Shown one piece after another: positions 45,174 to 57,450 of a stretch of DNA of 64,000 nucleotides. Both the position numbers and the translations under genes were made by a program. The notes under the pieces are model-generated. The model had not been told where the DNA came from, did no database searches, and worked only from the letters and a program-made list of their open reading frames with translations. Each line of letters starts with the position of its first letter. The stretch's first letter is position 1. The stretch comes from Dicaeum eximium (taxonomy: Eukaryota > Chordata > Aves > Passeriformes > Dicaeidae), in the NCBI GenBank assembly GCA_013396995.1, contig VWZP01002662.1, positions 1,246,817-1,310,816 on the forward strand. The letters are read 5' to 3'.

Positions 45174-48100
45174 GTAAGTATTATGATTATTATTTACAGA
45201 ACACTGTGGGCACACATGCTATATTCATATATGTCTGTGAATGAGTGCAGCATGCCCATGCCTCATTGAAATTGCATTCTGTGAAGGAGAGAGAGCTTTT
45301 TGTTTCAGCCTTGTGTAAGGGCTGGCATGTAGCAGCAGCACTCTAGGAGAAGCCCCAGAAGAACAGTGATGGGACAGTGAGTCAGAGAATTCCCATCTCC
45401 TCTCTGTCTCCTAAGGGAGTAATTTGTTTTAGTACCTTACTGATTGCAGTTAATTTGCCTCCTCCAGCCACTTCCCAGCAGCTTGCCCGCCCAGTGTGCA
45501 GATATCAGAGGACTGGGCTCCCAGTCTGTTCCCAGTGCCTCCTTCTTACCTGTGGATTTCCCACATACATTCCTGACATCCCCTATGGGAAATAACAGCA
45601 AACAATGGTGAAGAGGCTACCAGTACAACCAGATGAGAAAATGGAGATATTAATGACAGGAAAGGACATATTTTGCATTTAAAAAATCAACACTCTGAGT
45701 GCTCATGTCAGCTCAAGAGAAAACATTCACAGGGGCCATCCTTTCATGTAAGGAAAGGAATGTCCCTAATGAAGTGTCCTTATATCAGTTTTACAGATGC
45801 AGTTCAGTTGCCTGGACTTTCAAGAAGCCTGAGGTTATATGCAAAAAATGCATAGCTCTTTTCATCCTCTCCTTGATTGGAAAGGCAGGTACAATGGGTG
45901 TAAATTGGAGGTGTGGTAAATGCTGTCTCATTGCTCTTGATAGGTTACATTTCAAAAAGCTACCCAAGGATGCAAAAACAAAGTCAAATCTACAGATAAT
46001 ATTAGGTCCAGGAATCCCTTGCACCCAATCCCCCTAATATTAACTATTACCTAATGCTCCCTCTTGTGTTCATTCATATGTTGCTTATGGCTGTGTAGGA
46101 GGGATGCTCTTCCTCTAAACATTTTAAACATTTTTGTTTTAATATAGTCAGGGGGGTCAGTTAGCTATTAGGCAGATAATCTAGTTAGTTTAGATTTAGA
46201 TTTGGTACCCCCAAACCTTTGGTTAAATTTATAATCATGAAAAAGTCAGCATCAGGGGTAGTTCCCTACTCCTAAGCTAAGGAGACAAGTTGTACACAGT
46301 ATTGACTCAGGGTTCAATACAGGGATGGTGTGCAAAACTTGAAAATATATGAATGACAGCACAGGAAGGGGATACTGTTTGAAAAACTAACTTTTATTCT
46401 CTAAATTAGCACAGTAAAGGCAATGGAAGAGAAAGAGAATCCAGTATTTTAGGAAATTATTTATGAAATGTAGATGGGCCTTCAATTGGGAATAGGGCTG
46501 GGCAAAATGTTAGTGGTTCTTTGTTCTTGCAGCTGGCCTGTCGAATTACACAGAGCCAGCACAGTAAATAATACTACTATTGTCTGCCTGTGTCAGAGAC
46601 AGACAGAAGGTACATTTGGACTTGGTCCAAACACCACAAGGGCCACTCATAGCCACAGTGTCCAATTACTGCTTGCTTGACTATAAAATGCACTTTTTTT
46701 GCAGAGCTGATTTAAGAATGGCAGCTTTTAATGGGGTTTGTATTAAAAGGGAACTGCTGCTCTGGCTTTTGCCTGCAGAAAAAGTTCTACTCTGTACAGG
46801 AAGCAACACATACACAGTGAAAATAATCAGAGTGTGATAACATTAGCACAGCAATAACAACAGTGATAACAAAGTCAATGCTTTGCAAAGGAAAAAAATA
46901 TCAAGCCCTTCTGGAAACAGCCCTGTGCAAAACATGCAAAAAAAACAACTAGATTATCTCAAATGGTGAAACAAGTGCATCCACTCAGTCTCTGCAGATG
47001 TGCACGTTGCAAAACTTTTCTCAGTCTTTCAAAGAATCACTGACCACAGTTTTCCCACTCTGCACAGATACTTTTCTTAAATTTCAGTGTCACTTATTTT
47101 CACTCTTACTGTCAAATGCTTTGGAGAGCAGGAAACTCTATGATCCTTCTCGCAAATGGTCAAAATTTGTTTTTATTAGATACTGCTTAAAAAAAAAAAA
47201 AGTGTTTACAGAAGATTATTCATACAGAAGGAAGATCCCACGGGATTAGGGATGCAGAAACTCTCCCCTCTACAGTAAGTGTGTATCAGGGCTTTCAGGG
47301 CTTTGATTTTCTTTGCTTATCTATTAGCTAGAGATAAATTTAGGTCTCCTGTTTAGAGCAATCTGCCTACAGTGCACAAGAGATCAGTAGTTGTCAATGA
47401 TCTATGAAGACTTACTGTGTTTCTCTCCTCTGCCATGCTGACAAGGTGTTAATTTCTTTCTTGGAATAGCAAGCAAAAAAGCCCCAGCAAACTGATAAAT
47501 TTAGGCGAAACTCATGCAAGGACCACATCGCTTTTTAAGGCTTCCTGCTACCACCATTCCATCATAGAAGACTTATAAGTCTTGCATAGCAATAATCAAT
47601 AACAGAATGTGTCTATTCTCTGACTTTTAAATCTTGTTCTGTTCTGCAGTTTTTATACACACATACATGTACACACTATGAGTTTTCACAAAAGTATTTG
47701 TACTCATGGTTGTGGAAGGGTTTTAAAAAATGTGCCACAGGTACAGAAATACTATCAATCAAATGTTAAACCCTTCATAAGCTCTATGTAGGTGAGTTCA
47801 TTCTCCTTCCTTTTTATCTTTGGATGTCTTGCAGAGTGCTTCGTTTGGAGGAAGACCTAAAAGCCACATTGGGTAACTAGAAGGGATAAAAGGGTAAACC
47901 TGTCTGCTCATATTTGCCAGCCTTCAACATGGAGAACACAGCAAGCATTCTGTCAAGGAAAATGAGGATATTCTTTTTTGCTTCTTTGAATCCTCAAAAG
48001 ATGCATCTTCTTTGTAATAGAAAAGAAGTATCTCAATACTTAAGTCAAAATAGCAAACTTTTCAAAGGCCAGAAACTTGAAGCTGATCATGCGACTTGTG

Positions 48101-51100
48101 AATTGCATGCTGTAGGATTGTTTGATATGGCATAAAACAGAGAGAACCTGAAAAATTTTGTCTTCAAAATGATGGATATGGACAGTCCTTTTCCACAAAG
48201 CAACCTTCAATTATTAACAGCAGGACTTGAGCTCAGCAGAGTAAAAAAAGTCTTCCCACTATCTGGAGTGAAGCTCCCTCCAACAGTCATGGTTGATTCT
48301 CTTATCTTATACAGAGACATTAATTCTTCTCCACCACACATAAAACTATTCACATAGAGAGAACTCTTCACCTACAGAGAAATATTCACATACACGCTGT
48401 TAAAGTCGGGTTAAGGATGTCACTTACCCAGACACACACACAAAAAAAATAGAAATATTCAGCGTTAAAGCACCTGCTTGTTCCTTAATTCATGATTTTG
48501 CAGGAAAACATATTGGTCTGTGGGTTACATAAGCTAACATATAACACCAAGACATTTGTGATGCTGTGAGTGCGTACAAAGACTAAGGATAGTATCCCCA
48601 TAAATGAGGCTAAAGGAATTACTCTCATGCAGCTATCTGAAAATCCAGTCTTCAGGATTACATAAGAAGTTATTTTGTCCTCATATTTCATGTTTTTATG
48701 GGTTTAAGAAATAAGAGAGGATATTTTGTGTAAACTTTCTTAATTAAAGCTCAAGTGAAGCTTGTTTTCTTTTTAAGATGTAATATTCAACAATTCCTGT
48801 GTATGGACTGTCTGGTAATGTAAATGCCACTCAGTATATACCAAGTCCATGTTCTGTAATGTCAAGGACTATGGTACCATAGGGGCTCCTTAGTATGCAA
48901 ATTATTGACACAGTAGAACATAGCAACTCTTTTGAAATCGTTATGTTTTATTGTGTCAGGGTCTCATTGAGGACTCTTTAATCTAAGGATTCTTGAGAAG
49001 ATAAAATCTAATAGTTCCTCTGGAGCTATAAAGTTCTCTGATGTCATAGGCTATTTGGACACTCCTTATTACAGTATGAGGATTATTAATGCAGTGGCTA
49101 TAATGATTTTGTGACTCCTTTGTGGTCTGTTATGACTATCTAGAATTTTATAAGGTTGGTCATCACCATGGCATGTGAGTCTCCATCACAAAAAGTTGTC
49201 ATCCTTTTGGTTCCCTTCTGCCATCCTCTCTGTAACAATACACCAACTAATTGCTGGTCTTTGGAGGGAAAAAAAATAGAAAAAGCAACAACCCACAACA
49301 CATTGTAAATGTAGAATCTGGTGGTGTGAAACACTTTACAAGAATTTGAGTCAGACAGCCTCACTTTGCGTTTAGTTTGGAGAAATTTGTGGTGGCCAAA
49401 CATATTTCATCTGGTGGTATCAGTGGAAATTTGCCCAGTATAACACTCTTCACAGGCAAAGAAATTTCACTCCCTAATTCTTTTTATGGAAATTACTTGC
49501 AGTGTTGTCCAGGTGTCCCTGTCTGTGTATGTCACCATGAGTGTTTTACTACCATTAGCTGCAAGTTTCCTTCCAGAGCAGACACCAAAAAGATGAATAA
49601 CTAAAAAAGAAAACCAAATACAGCAATTTGCATTTTAGGCTGATGATCTGCCTTGAAACCAGAAGCTCTGAACTCTGTTCCATCTCATAAGCTCCAGGAG
49701 TCCTTGCTGTGTTTCCCCAGTGAATCTGGAATTTGCATAGCTATGGACTCAGAACCCTTGGCTTACCCTATCCTAAATCTCTTTGGGACTGATACTCAGC
49801 TGAGAGCCAGGATTACTAGGATTTAAATATATATCAAATACAAGGGTGGGGAGGTGCAGGAATTTCTACAGCAGCTACATAGGGCGAGCCTTCAAAATGT
49901 GTGGCAACAAAGTTCTTGCCATTTCTCAGCTGGAGAGATATAGCACAGGATTTTTTCATTAGTACTTAAGTGGGCCCTTATGCCTATAAAGCTCCTTTTT
50001 ATCTTTCTCATTTATGTTGTACCTTACTCAGCATATGCTGTAAATTTATGTATTTTTTTAAATTTAATTTCTAACATATATGCTCTAAGTTATGTTGATT
50101 TCTTTACTATTTTGCCCAGGATGGCACCTGAAAACACACAGACAATTGTTAGATATTGTTGTTAGATATCATTTGCATACCACAGGGCAAGCCTCTTTTT
50201 CTTTATACTACAAGAGCAGACAATCGAAAGACAATCTCAGAGTCAACAACAACAGGACAAAATGAGGAGGCAGTACTGGTCAGCAGGACAAGAGATGGTC
50301 AGAACCCATTAGCAGCTTTTTGGCTAATCTTGGCTGCATCTTTTTGGTAATCGTTATAGAAAATGCCTTTCAAAAAAAGATCTTGAAAGAGCACAATGTG
50401 AACACCAGAAACAGATCAACCAGGCAGAAAGGTTTTGTGTCCAAGCTGAAATAATGACTGATGGAGTTGATATTCTAGGCCAGAGATAACGCCCCAAATG
50501 AAAAACCCAGGAAGAAGAGGGAATTGTGAGCATCTTTGAGGGTAGTGAGAACCACTGAATGCAAAGAAAATGTTTGGAAGAATCCAGAGAAAGAGGGGAG
50601 ATGGTCAGTGCATTACCCTCAAAGATAATCTCTGAGGAGCATTTTAGGTAGACATTATTCTTGCAAGATTTGATCTGTCAAAGACAGAGACGTGTGTGTC
50701 CAGAAACAGGAATGCAAAACAATAGGAACAGGAATGAGTTTCACAGCGTGAAGAGCAAGGAGAGGGTATAATCTGAGGACATTATGCAACAAGTGTTTGC
50801 AATATTTGAAGCATACAGCTGAGGAGGTTGTGTTCACTTTTCTCCGTATCAGCCCTTCGTGCGGTGCGGAGAGATTGGAGAAGGAGCAGCTAAACTGAGC
50901 CCTTGAGTGATCTACAAATCCAGCAGTTAAAATATGGTACTAATGACAATCCAAGGAGAGAGTTACAGTTTCTCAGGAATTAATGTGCACTTTGGAAAGC
51001 CAGGAATGTGGGTGTCTGCCATGATTTCCAACTTAAGACAATTTTCAGCTGAAGGCTGATGTAGAACTGCAAACTTCTGTATCATCAATGTTCAGTAGGA

Positions 51101-51774
51101 ACTGTCAGTGTTTTCTGTAAACATTTGTCAACATAGCCCCTAAACTGTATTGACTTATAACATATCCACCTAAATGTGCATAGTGCACACTGAAAAACAT
51201 TAGGAAATTAGTCTTCAGTTATATAGTAGACTAAAAAAGCTTGCATTTTTAAGAAATTAGTAAAATCCTTTCAAAAATTTTCAAGCCATTTCGCAGCACT
51301 CAAAGTGGTGTATATTTGGAAAGCTTCCAGAGCAGCAGCATGCACACACTGCATGTGGTTCAGTATCTGTGTAATCCTTATTTAATTTGCAAAGGTCAAC
51401 AGATAGATTTGTTCTCTTAAAAGACTCAACATAGATGCATATATATTTGGCTTCTTTATATGTCCTATATGCCTGCTTCAAAATTCTCTGTTTTCTATAT
51501 GTTGCTAAATAGATATTGCATCACTGAAGTAAAGGCCACTTTTACCTGTCTCTTCTTTGCCAGAGAAGAAACTGTTCTCGTGAACAGTTCTGTACAAGCT
51601 CAGGTTCTGCCAGAGGCAACTTCAGAACCAGTACACTTTAAAAAATTATCCTGCTTTCATGGCAAGCTCCTGATAAGCAGATTCAGCATTTTTTGTACTA
51701 CTTCATTTTAGATTGTGTTGACACTTTGCTAATTTGTTTTTCCTTGTTGGAATATGCAACTTCTTTTCCAGACA
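45174..51774. other. Noncoding DNA, no gene seen
   Basis: Longest frames are 112 codons (45699-46037) and 87 codons (49140-49403, minus), without known domains. An oligo(A) lies at 47189-47201. Small direct repeats include TCAGGGCTT twice near 47286-47304. A TGG/GTAAGTGA donor-like sequence on the minus strand near 48420 has no partner acceptor. Confidence 0.6.
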
Positions 51775-51807
51775 GGGAGGGGAGGGGAGGGGAAGGGAAG
51801 GGAGGAG
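51775..51807 (+). repeat. (GGGGA)n array with G-quadruplex potential
   Basis: Six runs of three or four G (51775-51777, 51779-51782, 51784-51787, 51789-51792, 51795-51797, 51800-51802) are separated by single or double A. This far exceeds the G3+N1-7 rule, and the one-base loops favour a stable parallel quadruplex. Confidence 0.95.
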
Positions 51808-53176
51808 TCATCACCTGACAGAATGTGCATCCCCAACCACCCAGCATTTTCATACATTGTAAGAGATATGTCATACACAAAAATTAATCATTAAGAAATC
51901 TTTCTTTTTTGGCAATCATACAAAGTGTCCCAGAGGAAAACCAAAGAAAAACTTTAATTGTATATAATCACCTTTTGAAATTAAAACACTGATCCATTAA
52001 TAAAAAGCTCCAGAATATTCCCTTTTGTAACAGAAATTAACTAAATTGGTTGTGAATAATTAGATTAGATGAAAATAACAATAATTAAAAAATAGAAAAT
52101 ATCAACAACTAAGTGAAAACCATTCAGTCTTACTACACGATACCATACTGCTTTTGCAAGAACAAAGCCCACTACCAGATATCCTATAAAGTACCTCATC
52201 AATATAACATAGCTCTTATAAACTCATATTTCTTTAAATATTTGTTTTCAATAATAACACAGGTTGCTGAGTCACGTCATGCCTCTTTTCCAAAAGTCTG
52301 TGAAGTCTCACAACTCCAAATATCATCTATCAGCTCCCTTTATTCATACTTAATTCTTCCTATCTGTGCACTGTTTAGGACATAGAGATTTTTTCTTCTC
52401 TTTAAAAATTACTTTTTGCTCTTACAGCACTGCATCTTAAAAGCATAGCATATCTGAAACAAACAGAAAAGAAGAAAAGATGCCTCAATTTTTACTTGAA
52501 AATACTTTCATGTTGGGAATTTTTGAGTCAATCAAATAAACTATGAAAGCCACAAAAGTTAGAATGACATAATTATAAAATGATCACATAGTGGCCAATT
52601 TCCAATGTTAAAAATGTAAACTTATGAATTTCTAAATAAAACTTCTAAAACATAAAACATCCCTGAACTTCAGTTTTGCACGTGTTGTGGATTTCAGCTA
52701 ACTGTGTGGCATCACAGTAAGCATTCGATCCCTTATTCCCTGAGTAAGGGAAGCAATATGTAAAGACTTGATTAAGAGAAAAAGGGATATCCTGGAAAAA
52801 AAAAAAAAAAAAGAGGAGCTATGGATGTAATATAGCAACTTATTCCATCTCTAAAAATAAAGAAATATTCTTTCCTTTGCCAATTTTGAATGCAATTATT
52901 CTTATTATTTTTACTTTAGCAATGCCTTAGGGACCTAAGTTAGATCAGATCCACTTTGCAAACACAGTGGGAAAGTTCTTGGCTCAAAGATTTTTCAGCC
53001 TATAGAGGCCATGCAGACAAAGGATGAAGATGGGAACAGAAGCACTGTAGTGTGCTCAGAGAGATACAATAGGCTGCAGCAGATCTGCCAACTGATTTAA
53101 AGTTTCTGCTTCTGTATTCTCAGCCTTGGCCAGGTTGGCTCAAGAATAATGCTCTCTCATGTATTTCTCACTGCAG
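51808..53176. other. Noncoding DNA, no gene seen
   Basis: Includes an oligo(A) of 18 at 52796-52813 without an upstream polyadenylation signal, and a CTAAAAATAA MEF2-type sequence near 52851. A 90-codon frame at 52113-52385 is unremarkable. Confidence 0.6.
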
Positions 53177-53222
53177 AAATACGTCAGTGTAACACTGAGA
53201 CTTAATGGGAGCCGTGCCTCTG
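53177..53222 (+). other. Candidate short exon (unverified), 46 bases
   Basis: The acceptor side (CATGTATTTCTCACTGCAG, ending 53176) is close to consensus and the donor CTCTG/GTGAGA begins at 53223. Only one frame is open, reading KYVSVTLRLNGSRAS; the other two contain stops. The peptide is not recognised. CTTAATGGGAGCCGTGC also recalls sequences common in old amniote repeats, so an old insertion is an alternative. Confidence 0.18.
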
Positions 53223-56200
53223 GTGAGAGCCCACATTCATCCACATGAGTAACATAATTTCCACATGGTCATAGACATTTTCAATTTAGGGAAAAAAATT
53301 GTTACAGACTTTCAACATTCAGCCCTTCCTGCTTATAATGGCTGCTGAATCTCAAAATGACACTTGGATTTCACAGAACAAGTAGAAAGGAGAGATTTGC
53401 TTGCAAATAAATCCAAGTGATTCATGGGGGTATCTCTTTCAGCACTGTGTGTATCATGGTGTTATGTGGCCAAAAAATGCTTGCATATTTGCTTACAAAT
53501 GGTTAAGTCTATAAGTCCCCACTTGGTGAGAAAGCAGTTCCAAAACATAACAGTGTTTTTCTAGCCAATATGCAAGTTCTCTTATAAAGACACAATTGTG
53601 TCAGGGGATTTTTTGTTCTCCGTGAAACATGTGACAATAAGATATTAAAGGATGACATATTTTTCACAATTAGAACAATTGCGTTATACCATGTTAAGAA
53701 CCAAATTGTGACATTTCTCTCACTTTGGGCCCTGCTGTCTTACTGCACAAATCCTCCAGTTAAATTCAGTAGACTGTTGAATATGCCTTTGTATGAATCA
53801 AGGTTGCAATTATTGCAACTTAGTCCTAAATTTGTGCTTTACATCTAGTGTTATCAATTTTCTGAGGACTGGCAAGATGCATTTCTGCACAGCATTTATG
53901 GTACAAGGAGCCTTAAGAATGAAGCCTATAAAATTCTGAAAAAAGAGCCAAAGAAAGGATTTTTAGGCTGAGAAAACAACCAGTCAGCTTGATCTCACTT
54001 TTAGCAAATAGTGTGTTGAAGGCTGAAAATGCAAATTAAATAGGGTGGTGTACCTTGCAAGCAAAGCTTTATTCATTTGCTTCCTTAGAATATTTGGTTT
54101 ATTGAGGTCTTTGTTAGCAAGAAAAATTTACTTGAGTTCATTGAGGAAGTTCCAAAATAATTCCAGATCCTGAAAGAGGGAAAGGAGCATCTCTGTGTCT
54201 GAGCTGTGTGCACCGTCAGCACCCACTGCTTTCAGGAGGTGCTCAGAATCAGGAAGAAGATAATCATCGCCTCACACAAATGGGACTTTTTTTCACTGGA
54301 ATGCTGAGGTTGGCTTTCAAGGAGTCAAACTCTCCACCCAGTTACTCCCTGGATTCAGCCTACAGCTTAATCTAGAACTGGTTATTCCAAACTCAGCACT
54401 GGAGGATAAAGCCTTCCTTTTTTCTTATTTCCCCTGTTAAGTGCTCCTGTGTACTTTTCCCAGAGTAAACAGGCAACCCTGACCTGCAGCCATCTACTCT
54501 CACACAAACAATTAACTTGAAGCATGTGTCCTAACATGAATTTTGGCTCCACAACAACCTAGCACTCCTATGGGAAACAACCCAAATTAATAACAGCCTT
54601 CTTTCTGAGATACCTGAAGTGCCCTCTCTTAAAAGAGAGAGATAAGAACACTTCTTTTTTTTCCCCCTTTTGGACTAAACCAATTGATTTTTGGCTTAGA
54701 ATGATCTCCCACAGAACACTTACAATACTTTCTGTAATGAATACAGTCAGCATCTATGTTCCTGTATCACATCACTATTTTCCCTAAGAAAACATGAGAG
54801 CTAAAACACTAATCTGATTTCCAATATAATAACCCATTTTCACACACTCTCACTAGTCAGTATTCTATTTGGACTGGGTCCAAAAGAGATGTGAATGTGT
54901 TGGGTTTGTTTCTCCCCCACCTCCTTGAAAGCTTGAGTCAGAGTTTTCATTTCAAAACATATCAAAGTAGAGGAAAAAAACCCATGCGTTTGTTCCTATA
55001 ATTTTGAAAACAATTTCAAAATTATTTTGCTCCTCTAAATAAGTCTGCTGGCCTAGTTGCATTAGTGGCCTCTCCCATGAGATGAACAAAAAGCTGATAG
55101 CTGTATGTACCTGAGGTGCCAATCTCACTGAGACAGATCTCCTCTTTCTGAGCACTCCTTGGGTGCACTTGAGCTCACAGTTCAACTTGAGCCTCATAAA
55201 CTTCACAGGGGCATTGATGTCAGAGTAAGCACGTGCTCTCCACTTCCCCACTCTAAGCTATAAAACCTTTTTCTTCTTCATTAAAACACATTTAAAGGCT
55301 GCAGATATGATGGAGTCCTGTGCCTTCAGCTATCTTCAAGTCCCTTTGGGGATTTGTGCATCAACACTTTCTTCTTCTGTTTCTTCTGAAAAACAAAATG
55401 TCCTTTGCACTCACCACAGACAAATTCAGATATATATCATTCTACTGCATCTCTTAATAAAGCCTAAAAATTACCCCAGGATAAGGCAGTAAGAATGTGT
55501 AATTTCCCATTTCCTAGAAGAAGATGTTCTTTTTGCCTTTTTTTAATTCAGTCTTTACCAATGAAACTCTTGCTTTTTGTCTGTTGAGGTGGGGAGTGCT
55601 TAAGGTCTTGGGACATGATTCTCTGAATGTTTGCCTGGGTTATTCTTTGTCCTGCTCAACATTCTGCTAATTTCAAAACTCGAAAATACCCACATGACAT
55701 GCACTGCAATGTTCCCCATGAATGGTGTCTACTCCTATATGCAAGACAGGAGAAAAGAGCTGAAAAAGCCCCTGAAGATCCCTGCAAGGACACATGCTTC
55801 CTTCCCTGTAGAAGTCACCATTTGCCATTCTCCCATGACTCACCCATGATATTAATGGGGTCAAAGAGGGAAATCCTCCATCCTTAGGTACAGGAGGTCA
55901 AAAGCTGGTTGTTGCGGGGCAAGGAGGGGAAGGAATTTGGCAGAAGTTTTCATTTGCTGTAGTTGAACCTTTCTTCCAAGCTCACAGTCTAACAGGGAAG
56001 AGAGTTTGTGAACCAGCACCTCATTTTTCAGGATGTGCAATGCACTTATTGGAGACGTTAACAATGCTCATCAAGGAGGTTTAAAATGAGATGGATTGTG
56101 CAACTCAGTCAGAAAATAGGTGGAAAATTTACACTTAAATCTTCAGTTCCTCGTTTAGAAGTATTCAGGTAAATTCCAGTAAACATCAGAGGAACTCTGG

Positions 56201-57317
56201 GAAGTAAAAGTTTCCAATTTGGCCTTTTGTTTTAAATGTTACTGCAACAAAGTTACAATAAAGATGTAAAGACTGACTTCTTTTGACTCCTTTGGCAATG
56301 TTAATTCAGCTGCCTGAACTTCCAGAATATTTTTTCCTCAGTTTCAAATGTCCCACTACACACACTCCATAAAATAGAGTGTATTTCTATAAGCCAACTA
56401 GATGTTGCTTTGCCAGCCATTGCTTTTTTGTCTTTTAATGTCTTTAATTTGCCTATGCAACCTTAAGTTCACATTCCCATATATATAAATATATCTCTAT
56501 CCATTTTTTTTAATTCAACATATTAAAATCCTGCTCCAGGCTTCTCCTCTGATCATCCTCTTCCCATTTATCTTTCAGACAGCAATAAAAATATGTAAAT
56601 ATTAAGCCACAAAAACTGTTTTACTGTAATTTTAAGGATGTGACTAACACCCACAAAACGCCAGAGGTTTCAAAGTCAAGGTTGCATGTTGAGCCTGGCT
56701 CTTTCAACACTCATGTTAAGTAAAATTCAATTAAAAAAGCTCTGATGAGTTGAAGATAAGATTATTTTACTACCACTAGTAGTTGTAATAGTTGAATTAT
56801 GGGAGTGTTTGCAGCCTTAGCAGTGTCCATGCACCATGGCCAGAACTCAGTTTCAGCTGACATGAATACAGCCTGGTTTTGGGGGAAGCTGCAAAAATTG
56901 AATAAGTAGCCACCATCCCATCTCTTCCTCTGTGATTCTGTAACCTCTGAGTGTAGGGTGAGCCTCCTGACACAGCAGAGAACAGCTAAAGACTGGTCTA
57001 GTTTAGGACAGTTGTTAAAGACCCAGGAAAACAGAGGGATCAGAAGTATGTAGGTGAAAGCTAGCAGAAGATTGAAGCTCTGTATCACTAGCAGTTATTC
57101 ACAGGACTTGAGAGCACCATTAAACCCAGGTTAGGATAATGGGAAAACTTTCTGAAAGACCTTTAGGTGCAGGTAATGAGAGAACACCTGAAGAGCCTGA
57201 ATGGAAAAGACTTAGGGCTCACACATCGAGCATTCATTTACACCCATGCAAAGTGAGCAAATAAAAGATTACAATGGCAGTAACTGTGTGATAAAGTGCA
57301 ATGCTCTCTCCACAGCT
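53223..57317. other. Noncoding DNA, no gene seen
   Basis: Frames up to 108 codons (56762-57088, minus) are unlike known proteins. TATATATAAATATAT lies near 56479-56493. No repeat was recognised. Confidence 0.6.
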
Positions 57318-57450
57318 ATCTCAAGTGCTTTACAATATTAACTGATCAAGCCTCCCACAGAACATTTGCAAGTATGCATCACTATCTGTAGTTTACAAAT
57401 AGTTTTACATGACTTGCACAGGGCTGCAGAACTAGACTGGTGAAATCAAA
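57318..57450 (+). mobile_element. MIR-like (CORE-SINE) relic
   Basis: AGTGCTTTACAATATTAACT, then AAGCCTCCCACAGAACATTTG, then CACTATCTGTAGTTTACAAAT, then CATGACTTGCACAGGGCTGC follow in order the MIR segment with GCGCTTTACAAATATTA, CCTCACAACA, TATTATCCCCATTTTACAGAT and AGTGACTTGCCCAAGGTCAC as I know it. Collinear agreement over 130 bases supports homology despite divergence. The GAGGAAACTGAGGC part appears deleted. This covers the central MIR core; the copy at 17997-18137 covers the 3' half. Confidence 0.6.
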
